Shown here in pieces: positions 23,587 through 31,819 of a stretch of DNA of 64,000 nt. The notes under the pieces were generated by a model. It worked only from the letters and a program-made list of their open reading frames with translations. It ran no database searches and was not told the origin of the DNA. The translations under genes and the position numbers were made by a program. The DNA lies in the NCBI GenBank assembly GCA_023398815.1, contig JAEWRW010000028.1, forward strand, positions 168,156 to 232,155. The letters are read 5' to 3'. This stretch comes from Bacillota bacterium (lineage in GTDB: Bacteria; Bacillota; Clostridia; Christensenellales; UMGS416). Every line of letters starts with the position of its first letter. Position 1 is the first letter of the stretch.

Positions 23587-24693
23587 CTAATCCAACATGC
23601 CATCCTGCAGGCCGGTGGGCAGCGGCGCGGGTTGGGTGCAGGTGCTCTCCAGCCGGTAGACCAGCCCCTCGCGGCTGGCGTCGTGGAAGGCCTGCATCAG
23701 ATCCTGCACGTGGGCAGTCAGCTCCACCCCGGCGCGGGGCTTACGGCCCAGGCGGATGGCCTTGGCCATGTCGGCCAGGCCCAGGCCCCGGCTGTTTTCG
23801 GCATAGCTGTGGGTCAGTTCCACATCCTCCCAGGCCTTTGTCTCACTCCGGTAGAGCCGCACAGGGCCGCCGAAGGTGTTGGGGTCCGGCACGCTCAGCG
23901 TGCCCAGGCTGCCATAGATTTCGATGCGGGGTAACTCGGCCGCCCAGACGTCAAAGCTCGTGATGATCGTGCCGATCGCTCCGCTGGCAAAGTTCAGGAT
24001 GCCCGCCACATGGGTCGGCACCTCGACCTCAATCGTCTGGCCGTACTTCCCTTCGCTGGTGATCGTGCGCGTCGGGAAGCTGATGCGCGCGGAGCCTGCG
24101 ACGCTGGCAACCGGACCCATCAGGTTCACAAGCGCCGTGAGGTAGTACGGGCCCATGTCGAACATCGGGCCGCCGCCGACCTTGTAGTAGAACTCCGGGT
24201 CGGGGTGCCAGCTCTCGTGCCCGCGGCAGGTCATAAAGGCCGTGGCGGCGACCGGTGTGCCGATGGCGCCGTCGTCGATGAGCTTACGGCAGGTCTGTAT
24301 CCCCGCGCCTAGGAAGGTATCGGGCGCGCCGCCAACCAACAGGCCCTTCTGCGCGGCCAACTTCTGTATCTTCCTGCCATCCTCCCGCGTGATGGCGAGG
24401 GGCTTCTCCACATAGACGTGCTTGCCGGCCTCCAGCGCCGCCAGGCACAGCCGCGCGTGGTCCGGCGGCGTCGTAATATTCAGCACCAGTTCGATCTCCC
24501 CATCCTTCAAAAGCGCCTCGCCGCTTTCATAGGTCTTGGGGATGCCATATTCGCGGGCCGCGTTCTGCACCCGCTCCGGGATGAGGTCAGCCACGGCCAC
24601 GACCTCGACATCCACAAAGCGCTTGGTCAGATTTTTCAGATAAATCCCACTGATATTGCCGCAGCCAATGATACCAACTTTTACCTTTTCCAT
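23587..24693 (-). CDS. Gfo/Idh/MocA family oxidoreductase, tandem copy B
   Basis: A 368-residue paralogue of the following gene with the same Rossmann motif (GIIGCGNISG), EKPLAI signature and GGGPMFDMGPYY active-site segment. Its most notable difference is in the loop after AATAFM, which reads TCRGHESW instead of TGHGPEGW. That loop is near the expected substrate site, so the two enzymes may have different substrates or act as a heteromer. The ATG at 24693 follows AAGGAG at 11 nt. It begins 16 nt after the ThuA stop codon, indicating co-transcription. Confidence 0.88.
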   Translation of the reverse strand: MEKVKVGIIGCGNISGIYLKNLTKRFVDVEVVAVADLIPERVQNAAREYGIPKTYESGEALLKDGEIELVLNITTPPDHARLCLAALEAGKHVYVEKPLAITREDGRKIQKLAAQKGLLVGGAPDTFLGAGIQTCRKLIDDGAIGTPVAATAFMTCRGHESWHPDPEFYYKVGGGPMFDMGPYYLTALVNLMGPVASVAGSARISFPTRTITSEGKYGQTIEVEVPTHVAGILNFASGAIGTIITSFDVWAAELPRIEIYGSLGTLSVPDPNTFGGPVRLYRSETKAWEDVELTHSYAENSRGLGLADMAKAIRLGRKPRAGVELTAHVQDLMQAFHDASREGLVYRLESTCTQPAPLPTGLQDGMLD

Positions 24694-24709
24694 TTACCGC
24701 GCTACTCCT

Positions 24710-25420
24710 TTATGCCTGCAACGATTTGTAGTCCAGCCCCCGTGCCACAGCGATGTCCCGCCCCTCGGCGCACCAGAGGAAGCCGCGGCGCATCATCTCG
24801 ATGGCCGTGGGGTTTTCAAAGATGTCGTCGTGGTGGCCCAGCGAGTTGTAGAACACACGGCCGTAGCCCCACAGCTTGGTCCAGCAGACCGGCACGTCGA
24901 CCTCGCCGTTGGTGCTGTGGTAGCCCTTTGCCACCGGGAAGCGCGTCGTCGCCAGGACGTTGACCGCCGGGTCGACGTGCACGTAGTACTGCTCGCTGGC
25001 AACGTCAAAATCCTCCATCCCCTGGATGAGCGGGCTGGAACTGTTCTTTTTGAAATTGACCCGGTACGGGGTGCCGTCGTTGCCGGGGTGGGCCACCCAC
25101 TGGCCGCCGGTCATGAACTGCCACTCGGTATCCTCGCGGAAGCTGTCACACATGCCGCCGTGGCAGCCTGCCAGCCCCACGCCGGAGGCAACCGCCTCGC
25201 ACACGGCGCTGCGCTGCTCGCCTGTGATCTTGCCCATCGTCCAGCAGGACACGATGAGGTGCAGCTTCTTCAGCTTCTCCACATCCAGAAAGGCGTCCAG
25301 CGTGTCGGAGACCTCGACCTCAAAGCCCTCCGCCCGCAGCACCGCCGCGAAACGCTCGGAAACCTTCACGGGCTCATGACCGTCCCAACCGCCCTGAACC
25401 ACCAATGCCTTCTTCTTCAT
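24710..25420 (-). CDS. ThuA-like domain protein
   Basis: The ATG at 25420 follows GGAGG and gives 236 residues of a ThuA/trehalose-utilisation fold related to class I glutamine amidotransferases. Visible family features are KKALVVQGGWDGHEP at the start, GLAGCHGGMCDSF with the nucleophile-elbow-like CHGG, and GRVFYNSLGHHDDIF near the end. ThuA works with a Gfo/Idh/MocA dehydrogenase (ThuB) in rhizobial trehalose/keto-sugar metabolism, and here it precedes two such dehydrogenases. Its biochemical reaction is still unclear. Confidence 0.88.
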   Translation of the reverse strand: MKKKALVVQGGWDGHEPVKVSERFAAVLRAEGFEVEVSDTLDAFLDVEKLKKLHLIVSCWTMGKITGEQRSAVCEAVASGVGLAGCHGGMCDSFREDTEWQFMTGGQWVAHPGNDGTPYRVNFKKNSSSPLIQGMEDFDVASEQYYVHVDPAVNVLATTRFPVAKGYHSTNGEVDVPVCWTKLWGYGRVFYNSLGHHDDIFENPTAIEMMRRGFLWCAEGRDIAVARGLDYKSLQA

Positions 25421-25539
25421 CCATACATCCTCCGGATTGATTTCACTGACATATACCACGTGGGGGTGCCGCTCTCCTGCCTGGCAGGGGGGAAAGGTGG
25501 ACGTTGCGCGAAAATGATCATTTGTTGCCAGTTTTCACA

Positions 25540-25571
25540 AGTCACCGCGCCCCTTGCGGGACGCGGTGACT
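25540..25571 (-). terminator. Probable terminator after the GH30 gene
   Basis: A perfect 10-bp stem (25540-25549 with 25562-25571) lies just downstream of the GH30 stop. Only TTGTG follows on the minus strand, so efficiency is uncertain. Confidence 0.55.
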
Positions 25572-25592
25572 ACCCACCAAAACCTGCGGCGG

Positions 25593-26984
25593 CTACCCTC
25601 TCAACACATAGGTGGTGATGGAATGGGGCCGCAACTGGGAATCGGCCAAACGGCCATGGAGGCGCAGACGCAGCGGCCGCTCCTCCTCCCCGGCGTTCAT
25701 GGCCACGACGGCGATGGTGCCATCGGGGTTGCGGAAGGCGGTGGCCTCCAGCTTGTCGGTGTACAGGCTGTGGCCGATACGACGGGCACCACGGCGGATG
25801 AACTTGCTGAAATGCCCGGTGTAGGCCCAGGACGATGCGTACTCCAGCTGGCCGGTGGCACGGTTGAGCTGAATGGGCGACTCCCCCACCCAAATCTTCT
25901 TGCCGCCGGTTCCCTCCTGGCGCTGCTCCTCCAGCCAATGGCTGGGGCCGCCGTCCTCGTTGAGCAGCATATTCCAGTCCACCCAGGCGTTGGACCAGTG
26001 GTTGAGGTCGCCAAAGATGTCGTGGGCGTAGCGCTCGCCCGAGGCCCAGGGGATGCCAGGCGTCTTGCCCACGCAGTGCTCGGTGGAAAGAATGAGCTGC
26101 TCCGGGAAGAGGTCGTGGAACACATCGAGCGCCGTGAAGTGGCTGCCCGAATACCAATGCACCGCGATGCCCGAGGATGCCGCCCGCGCACGGGCATTGA
26201 GGAGCGTACGTTGCGCCCGCTCCACCACGCGTTCCTTGTTGTGATCCCAAAAGAACACCTGCCGGTCGCCCACGCCGGCACGCTCCATCGCCGGGCGCAG
26301 ATACCCCAGCAGGAAATCCCGCTCCTCATCCGCCGAATAGGTGCAGGACTCCCAGCCCTGCACGGCCTTGGCCTCGTTCTGTATGGTCAGGCCCCACACC
26401 GGCAGGTCCTCACGCTCCATCTCTTGCAGGTAGCGGGCGAGGTACCTCGCCCAGACTTCGCGGCACTCCTCCCGCAGGGAGCCACCCTTGGCCATTTTGC
26501 CGTTGGTCTTCATCCACGCCGGCGGGCTCCAAGGCGAGGCAAACAGCGTCAGCTCCGGCGAACGCTCCCGCGCCCGGCGTACCATGGGCAGCACGGCGGC
26601 CCGGTCGGGGGCCAGGTCAAAGTGCTTCAGATCGAAGTCGCCTTCGACATCGTCATAGCTGTAAGGCGCGGCGGAGAAATCACAGCTGTTGATCGTCAGG
26701 CGGCAGAAGTTGTAGCCAATGCCGCCTTCCGTGTCGAAGTAGGCCGACAGCACCTCCTGGCGCTGCGCCTCGCTGAGGGCGGCAAAGTTGCGGGCTGACG
26801 ACTCGGTAAACGCGCCTCCAAAACCCAGAATGCTCTGGTACTGCACGTCGTCATAAAGGCAGAGCAGGGCACTCTCCTCCCCGTCGGCGTCGGTGCGGTC
26901 GTCGTAGAAGGCGATGGGCGCAGCGGCTTTCAGCGCGTGGCCCTCAGCAGGAACGGTTTCGTAGGGTTGTGCGATCGAATACAT
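25593..26984 (-). CDS. Glycoside hydrolase family 30 (glucosylceramidase-like)
   Basis: A 463-residue retaining beta-glycosidase: a TIM barrel plus a side beta-sandwich formed by N- and C-terminal strands. The acid/base Glu204 in IQNEAK and the nucleophile Glu302 in STEHC are in place, and FASPWSPPAWMKTNG is a strong GH30 signature. There is no signal peptide, so it would act inside the cell, which is unusual for a family with many secreted members. The ATG at 26984 is 7 nt after AAGGAGG. It lies 172 nt upstream of the ThuA operon on the same strand and may feed it with released glycosides. Confidence 0.92.
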   Translation of the reverse strand: MYSIAQPYETVPAEGHALKAAAPIAFYDDRTDADGEESALLCLYDDVQYQSILGFGGAFTESSARNFAALSEAQRQEVLSAYFDTEGGIGYNFCRLTINSCDFSAAPYSYDDVEGDFDLKHFDLAPDRAAVLPMVRRARERSPELTLFASPWSPPAWMKTNGKMAKGGSLREECREVWARYLARYLQEMEREDLPVWGLTIQNEAKAVQGWESCTYSADEERDFLLGYLRPAMERAGVGDRQVFFWDHNKERVVERAQRTLLNARARAASSGIAVHWYSGSHFTALDVFHDLFPEQLILSTEHCVGKTPGIPWASGERYAHDIFGDLNHWSNAWVDWNMLLNEDGGPSHWLEEQRQEGTGGKKIWVGESPIQLNRATGQLEYASSWAYTGHFSKFIRRGARRIGHSLYTDKLEATAFRNPDGTIAVVAMNAGEEERPLRLRLHGRLADSQLRPHSITTYVLRG

Positions 26985-27310
26985 AACGAGCCTCCTTCCA
27001 CCATGCAGAACCAGCTCCCCCCTGCCTTGGCGGCAAGATGCCAGCAAGCTGCCAAGAGGGTTGCGCTCTCCTTGCTTTCTACGGTTTCCTCACCCTGGGT
27101 GCCCGGGCATCGCCGGAGCCACAGAAAGCGGTCATTCTTTATTCAAGATGGTATTCCTCAAGAACGAATCGCACAATGCCAATCTATACAACGAACCAAC
27201 TCGTAACCTAACTCGATGTGCGCTGTTAACCGCCAACAACATGCCGGCTGTACAAAAAACAAACACGGCAGGAGAAGCGCCTGCCGTGTCAGTGGTGAAT
27301 TTCCAGACCC
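26985..27310. other. Intergenic region between gcvPB and the GH30 gene
   Basis: These 326 nt have no plausible gene. They hold the gcv operon terminator (27254-27289) and the GH30 leader with its AAGGAGG site. No convincing -35/-10 pair is visible; TATAGA at about 27181-27186 on the minus strand is the best but weak candidate. Confidence 0.6.
27254..27289 (-). terminator. Rho-independent terminator of the gcv operon
   Basis: A perfect 10-bp stem (27263-27272 with 27280-27289, loop of 7) is followed on the minus strand by TTGTTTTTTG, 22 nt past the gcvPB stop. Confidence 0.93.
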
Positions 27311-28759
27311 TCACTCGGGCCGCCAGCGCAGGCGAGGCTTGCGGGCGGCGGTGACTTCATCGAGCCGCCCCACCGGCGTGGTGACCGGCGCGTCGTGCAG
27401 CGCCTGGGGATTGGTGCGTGCCTCCTCCACCAGCTGCAGGAGAGCATCGGCGGCGGCGTCCAGCGTCTCGCGGCTCTCGCTCTCGGTAGGCTCCAGCATC
27501 AGTGCCTCGTGCACGATGAGCGGGAAGTACATCGTCGGCGGGTGCATCCCCCGGTCGATGAGGCCCTTGGCCAAGTCCATGGCCGAGACGCCTGTTTCCT
27601 TCTTCAACCCCTCCAGCGACAGCACGAACTCGTGCATGCAGGTGCGGTCAAAGGCCGCGTCCAGCGTGCCGGCCAAGCGCGCCTTCAGGTAGTTGGCGTT
27701 GAGCACCGCCGCGCGGGAGGTGGCCAGAAGGCCGTCCCCACCCAGCGAGAGCAGATACGTCATGGCCCGCACCAGCACGCCGAAGTTGCCGTGGAAGCTG
27801 CGCACCCGGCCGATGGACTGAGGACGGTCGTCATCCCAGTAGTAGCTGCCGTCCGCCCTCTGGGCCGCCACCGGGGCCGGAAGGAAGGGCGTCAGCGCCG
27901 CCCGGCAGGCCACCGGGCCGCTGCCCGGGCCGCCACCGCCGTGGGGCGTGGCAAAGGTCTTGTGGACGTTGAGGTGCATGACGTCAAAGCCCATGTCGCC
28001 GGGCCGCGTCACACCCAGGATGGCGTTGAGGTTGGCCCCGTCGTAATAGAGCAGGCCGCCCACGCCATGGACGATGTCGGCAATCTCAGCGATGCCCGTC
28101 TCAAAGAGCCCCAGAGTGCTGGGGTTGGTGAGCATCAGGGCCGCGGTGCGCTCGTCGGCCGCCGCCCGCAGGGCGTTGAGGTCGACGTTGCCGTTGGCGT
28201 CACTGGCGACCTGCACCACCTCGAACCCCGCCACGGCCGCACTAGCCGGGTTGGTGCCGTGGGCGGTGTCGGGCACCAGCACGCGGGTACGCCCGTGGTC
28301 GCCCCCGGCAGCGTGGTAGGCCTTGATCATCGCCATCCCCGTCCACTCGCCATGGGCACCGGCTGCCGGCTGCAGCGTGACGCCATCCATGCCGGTGATC
28401 TCCATGAGCCAACGCTGCAGGGTGAATGCCAACTCCAGGCTGCCCTGAGCAGTGTCGTCGGGCTGCAGGGGGTGCACCTCAGCAAAGCCTGGCAGTGCCG
28501 CCATGTCCTCGTCGATCTTGGGGTTGTACTTCATGGTGCAGGAGCCCAGCGGATAAAAGCCGCTGTCCACACCGAACGCCCGGCGGGAAAGGGTCGTGTA
28601 GTGGCGCACCAGGTCGACCTCGGCCACCTCCGGCAGAGCCGGGGGCGTAGCACGCAGGTAGGCGCTCTCTACCGGGCAGACGCCGGCGGTGTGCGGCAAT
28701 TGCTCGCTGCCCCTGCCGGGAACGGAGCGTTCAAAGATCAACTTCTCCACACTACGCAT
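27311..28759 (-). CDS. gcvPB: Glycine dehydrogenase (decarboxylating) subunit 2
   Basis: A 482-residue PLP-dependent subunit of the split P-protein of the glycine cleavage system. It decarboxylates glycine and passes the aminomethyl group to lipoyl-GcvH. The PLP lysine is Lys267 in NVHKTFATPHGGGGPG, and SGFYPLGSCTMKYNP is diagnostic of the beta subunit. It is the last gene of the gcvT-H-PA-PB operon. Its ATG overlaps the gcvPA TAA by one nucleotide. The whole operon is under the glycine riboswitch upstream of gcvT. Confidence 0.97.
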   Translation of the reverse strand: MRSVEKLIFERSVPGRGSEQLPHTAGVCPVESAYLRATPPALPEVAEVDLVRHYTTLSRRAFGVDSGFYPLGSCTMKYNPKIDEDMAALPGFAEVHPLQPDDTAQGSLELAFTLQRWLMEITGMDGVTLQPAAGAHGEWTGMAMIKAYHAAGGDHGRTRVLVPDTAHGTNPASAAVAGFEVVQVASDANGNVDLNALRAAADERTAALMLTNPSTLGLFETGIAEIADIVHGVGGLLYYDGANLNAILGVTRPGDMGFDVMHLNVHKTFATPHGGGGPGSGPVACRAALTPFLPAPVAAQRADGSYYWDDDRPQSIGRVRSFHGNFGVLVRAMTYLLSLGGDGLLATSRAAVLNANYLKARLAGTLDAAFDRTCMHEFVLSLEGLKKETGVSAMDLAKGLIDRGMHPPTMYFPLIVHEALMLEPTESESRETLDAAADALLQLVEEARTNPQALHDAPVTTPVGRLDEVTAARKPRLRWRPE

Positions 28760-30090
28760 TACCGCACCTCCTTCAGGGCTTCCACCAGCCGGTCAAGATC
28801 GGCGGTGGTGTTGCGCTCGGTGCAGCAATACAGCGTGCTGTGAGCGTATTCCTGCCCCAAGAACCCCAGCGGCAAGCCAGAGAGGATGCCTTGATCAGCC
28901 AGGGCCTGTTCGATGCATTCGGGCGCGATGTCGCTGTCAATGACGAACTCATGGAAGAACGGCCCAGTAAAGCGCAGGCGCATGCCCGGCAGCACGGCGA
29001 TACGCTCGGCCGCCTCGTGTGCGCGCTGGGTGCAGAGCATCGCCGCGTCACCCAAGCCCCGCGGCCCCATGGCGGCCAGGTAAACCGCCGCCGCCAGGGC
29101 GTTGAGCGCCTGGTTGGAGCAGATGTTGCTGGAGGCCTTCTCTCGCCGGATGTGCTGCTCGCGCGCCTGTAACGTCAGCACGAAGCCGCGGTTGCCCTCG
29201 CCGTCGGTCGTCTGCCCCACGATACGGCCGGGGAGCTTGCGCTGCAATGCCTCCCGACAGGCCATGAAGCCTAAGTAGGGCCCGCCATAGCCAATGGGCG
29301 TGCCCAGGGGCTGGCCCTCGCCAATGGCGATGTCGGCCCCCCACTCACCGGGGGACTTGAGCGCACCCAGGGAAATGGGGTTGCAGCTCAACACCAGCTT
29401 CGCGCCCTGCCCGTGGGCCAAGGGTTCGATGGCAGCCACGTCCTCCAGCTGGCCGAAGAAGTTCGGCTGCTGCACCAGCACACAGGCCGTGCTGGCATCG
29501 ATGGCCCCTGCCAGCGCCTCGGGGTCAGTGACGCCGCCCCGCGCGGGCACGATGACCAGCTCCACCCCCGCCGTGCGGCACCAGGTGGCAGCTACGGCGA
29601 TGGTGTGCGGGTGGAACGCGCCGCTCATCACGGCCCGGCGGCGTTTGGCGTCCACGCACATGGCGATGGCCTCGGACGCCGCCGTCGCCCCGTCATAGAC
29701 CGAGGCGTTGGAGGCATCCATGCCGGTGAGTTCGCAGATCATCGTCTGATACTCAAAAATGGCCTGCAGTACGCCCTGGCTCATTTCGGCCTGGTAGGGC
29801 GTGTAGGCGGTGACAAACTCGCTGCGGCCCACGATGCGCCCCACGGCAGCGGGGATGTGGTGCCGATAAGCTCCCGCGCCCCGGAAGCACGTGGGGAACA
29901 CGCGGTTGCGGGCGGCCATGCTCTCCATGGCGGCGCGCACTTCCAGCTCCGGCAGGCCACCTGGCAGGGCAAGGGGGCGACCCAACAGCGCCGACGCGGG
30001 AACGTCCGCAAACAGTTCCTCCGTCCCCTGGAACCCCAGGGTGGCGAGCATGGCTTGCTCCTCAGCCGGGGTGTGGGGAACGTAGCTCAT
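28759..30090 (-). CDS. gcvPA: Glycine dehydrogenase (decarboxylating) subunit 1
   Basis: A 443-residue partner of GcvPB. The start SYVPHTPAEEQAMLATLG and the central SVYDGATAASEAIAM and ANPGEWGADI-type segments match the alpha subunit, which lacks the PLP lysine and shapes the active site of the heterotetramer. The ATG at 30090 overlaps the gcvH stop (ATGA). The 29-codon in-frame extension lies within gcvH and is ignored. Confidence 0.97.
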   Translation of the reverse strand: MSYVPHTPAEEQAMLATLGFQGTEELFADVPASALLGRPLALPGGLPELEVRAAMESMAARNRVFPTCFRGAGAYRHHIPAAVGRIVGRSEFVTAYTPYQAEMSQGVLQAIFEYQTMICELTGMDASNASVYDGATAASEAIAMCVDAKRRRAVMSGAFHPHTIAVAATWCRTAGVELVIVPARGGVTDPEALAGAIDASTACVLVQQPNFFGQLEDVAAIEPLAHGQGAKLVLSCNPISLGALKSPGEWGADIAIGEGQPLGTPIGYGGPYLGFMACREALQRKLPGRIVGQTTDGEGNRGFVLTLQAREQHIRREKASSNICSNQALNALAAAVYLAAMGPRGLGDAAMLCTQRAHEAAERIAVLPGMRLRFTGPFFHEFVIDSDIAPECIEQALADQGILSGLPLGFLGQEYAHSTLYCCTERNTTADLDRLVEALKEVR

Positions 30091-30470
30091 TGGTGCCCTC
30101 CCTGCTCCAGCAGTGCCACGTATTCGTCGGCGCTGAGCAGCCCCTCCACCCGCACATGGTGCAAGCGGAAGATCCACTGTTCGTAGGGCTCACTGTTCAG
30201 GAGTTCAGGGCTCTGTTCCAGTTCGGCGTTGACCTCACTGACCTCCCCGGCCACCGGGGCGAAGATCTCCGACACGGCCTTGACCGATTCCACATTGGCG
30301 GCCACATCGCCGGCCTGAAGTTTGGAGCCCGCCTGGGGCAGCTCGATGAACACGATGTCGCCCAATTGGCTCTGGGCGAAGTCCGTGATGCCAACGACGG
30401 CGGTGCCGTCGCCTTCCAGTTTGACCCACTCGTGGTCAGGGGTGTACTGCAGGTTGTAAGGAACGTTCAT
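30087..30470 (-). CDS. gcvH: Glycine cleavage system H protein
   Basis: A 127-residue lipoyl carrier. The lipoylated lysine is Lys64 in VESVKAVSEI, within a standard barrel-sandwich (YTPDHEWVKLEG at the start). It shuttles the aminomethyl group from GcvP to GcvT and then transfers electrons. It overlaps gcvT and gcvPA by 4 nt on each side, so synthesis is coupled. No lipoate ligase or lipoyl synthase gene is in the window, nor the L-protein. Confidence 0.97.
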   Translation of the reverse strand: MNVPYNLQYTPDHEWVKLEGDGTAVVGITDFAQSQLGDIVFIELPQAGSKLQAGDVAANVESVKAVSEIFAPVAGEVSEVNAELEQSPELLNSEPYEQWIFRLHHVRVEGLLSADEYVALLEQGGHQ

Positions 30471-31564
30471 TTGCTCTCCTCCGCTCTACGATAAAATGGT
30501 AGTTTTTTGATTTCAGCATTCAGTTGTTTGCCACGCACCTCCACGGTCACCTGGGTCCCTACCTGGGCAAGCGAAGGCGGCACATAGGCCATGGCGATGG
30601 CCTGCTCCAGCCAGGGGGCCATGGTGCCGGAGGTGACAGCGCCCACAACTTCGCCATTGTGCAGCACCGGTGCGCCGTCCCGGGCAATGCCGCGATCCCG
30701 CAGCACCAAACCAACCCGGCGGCGGGCCAAACCCGCCTCCTTCTGGGCAAGCAGGGCGTCCCGGCCGACAAAGGCGTCCTTCTCCAGCCGCACGAAGCGC
30801 CCGAGACCCGCCTCCAGCGGCGAAATGGTATCGGTCAGCTCGTGGCCGTAGAGGGGCATGGCAGCCTCCAGCCGCAAGGTATCGCGCGCGCCCAGGCCCG
30901 CCGGAAGCAACCCCAGCGGCTCCCCCGCCGCCAGTAGCGCCTGCCACAGGGGCGGCGCGTGTTCAGGCGGCAGGTAGAGTTCAAAGCCGTCCTCCCCCGT
31001 GTACCCCGTGCGGGAGACGATCATCGGCGCACCGTGCCACACCGTCTCCAGAAAGGTGTAATACCGCTCGGGCTGTGGGAGCTCCGGCAGGGCGAGGCGC
31101 AGAATCTGCACGGCCCGCGGCCCCTGCAGCGCCACCTGCGCCCACTGGTCGGAGACGTCCTCAATCGTCACACCCAAGGGGTTGTGGACCGTCATCCAGG
31201 CAAAGTCCTTCTGCCGGTTGGCGGCGTTGACGACGACGAGGTAACGGTCGGCCCGCTGGCGGTAGACGAGCACATCATCCACCGTGCCGCCATCCTCGCG
31301 GCACAGGGGGCTGTAGCGGACGTCGCCGTCCTGCATGCGTGTAAAGTCATTGGGAAGCAGATGCTGCAAGGCCGCCAGGGCCTGCGAGCCAGTAAATAGG
31401 ATCTCCCCCATGTGGGAGACATCAAAGAGCCCGGCCGCCTGACGCACGGCTCGGTGTTCGGCGACGATGCCGGAATACTGCACCGGCAGTGTCCAGCCGG
31501 CAAAGTCCACCATGCGCCCGCCCAGGCGCAGGTGTTGGTCGTACAGGGCCGTTTGTTGTGCCAT
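30467..31564 (-). CDS. gcvT: Aminomethyltransferase (glycine cleavage T protein)
   Basis: A 365-residue tetrahydrofolate-dependent enzyme that releases ammonia from aminomethyl-GcvH and makes 5,10-methylene-THF. The family start TALYDQHLRLGGRMVDFAGW and the folate-binding NAANRQKD segment, along with the GYTGEDGFELY motif, are present. The ATG at 31564 follows GGAGGG, and an ATG 14 codons upstream would run into the riboswitch terminator. It is the first gene of the operon and directly follows the riboswitch. Confidence 0.97.
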   Translation of the reverse strand: MAQQTALYDQHLRLGGRMVDFAGWTLPVQYSGIVAEHRAVRQAAGLFDVSHMGEILFTGSQALAALQHLLPNDFTRMQDGDVRYSPLCREDGGTVDDVLVYRQRADRYLVVVNAANRQKDFAWMTVHNPLGVTIEDVSDQWAQVALQGPRAVQILRLALPELPQPERYYTFLETVWHGAPMIVSRTGYTGEDGFELYLPPEHAPPLWQALLAAGEPLGLLPAGLGARDTLRLEAAMPLYGHELTDTISPLEAGLGRFVRLEKDAFVGRDALLAQKEAGLARRRVGLVLRDRGIARDGAPVLHNGEVVGAVTSGTMAPWLEQAIAMAYVPPSLAQVGTQVTVEVRGKQLNAEIKKLPFYRRAEESK

Positions 31565-31583
31565 CTCAATCCCTCCGGAATAC

Positions 31584-31615
31584 AAAAATAGGCGCAGCTT
31601 TGCCAAAGCTACGCC
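31584..31615 (-). terminator. Riboswitch-controlled terminator before gcvT
   Basis: A 12-bp stem with one G-T pair (31590-31601 with 31604-31615) is followed on the minus strand by ATTTTTG. It sits immediately after the second glycine aptamer and 20 nt before gcvT, so it is the expression platform: glycine binding should prevent it forming and turn the operon on. Confidence 0.88.
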
Positions 31616-31769
31616 TCTGTTCCTTCACCTGAGAGATTCTTCCCGAAGGAATTGCCCCGTTGGTGCCCATGTGGGCTTTCCAGAGATGTGTCGTGGCACG
31701 GTCCGGTTTGCCTGAGAGGTTCTGCGCGATTGCTCCTTCGGCGCCGGCGCGTGGCCGGTCTCTCCCATG
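31616..31769 (-). ncRNA. Tandem glycine riboswitch
   Basis: The minus strand carries two consecutive glycine aptamers. The first (about 31690-31769) has GGGAGAGACCGG, then CGCCGAAGGAGCAA and AACCTCTCAGGCAAA with GGACCGTG. The second (about 31616-31689) has ATCTCTGGAAAG, ACGGGGCAATTCC and AATCTCTCAGG with GAACAGAG. These conserved blocks are the hallmark of the gcvT RNA element. It lies directly upstream of the glycine cleavage operon, whose transcription it should activate when glycine is plentiful. Confidence 0.95.
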
Positions 31770-31790
31770 CCAGTCATCCACAACGGATTA

Positions 31791-31819
31791 AGCCTACCCG
31801 ATGTGGGGCCATCTGTCAA
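31791..31819 (-). promoter_or_regulatory. Promoter of the glycine riboswitch/gcv operon
   Basis: On the minus strand a perfect TTGACA (31814-31819, overlapping the end of pgsA) is followed after 17 bp by a weak -10 TAGGCT (31791-31796). Transcription would begin about 15 nt before the first aptamer. Confidence 0.65.

Larger units (their letters stand above)
22455..24693 (-). repeat. Tandem gene duplication of about 1.1 kb
   Basis: Two 368-codon copies (22455-23561 and 23587-24693) are head-to-tail with only 25 nt between. They are nearly identical at the DNA level along almost the whole length; differences cluster in a few short patches, including the segment around 23085-23105 / 24215-24235. 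This suggests a recent unequal duplication, possibly with gene conversion. Confidence 0.9.

Noticed and set aside
26985..27310. Small open frames between gcvPB and GH30
   Set aside because: They cross the gcv terminator and have no ribosome binding sites or recognisable protein features.
30467..31606. Earlier ATG for gcvT at 31606
   Set aside because: It would place the start within the riboswitch terminator; the ATG at 31564 has GGAGGG and matches the family start.
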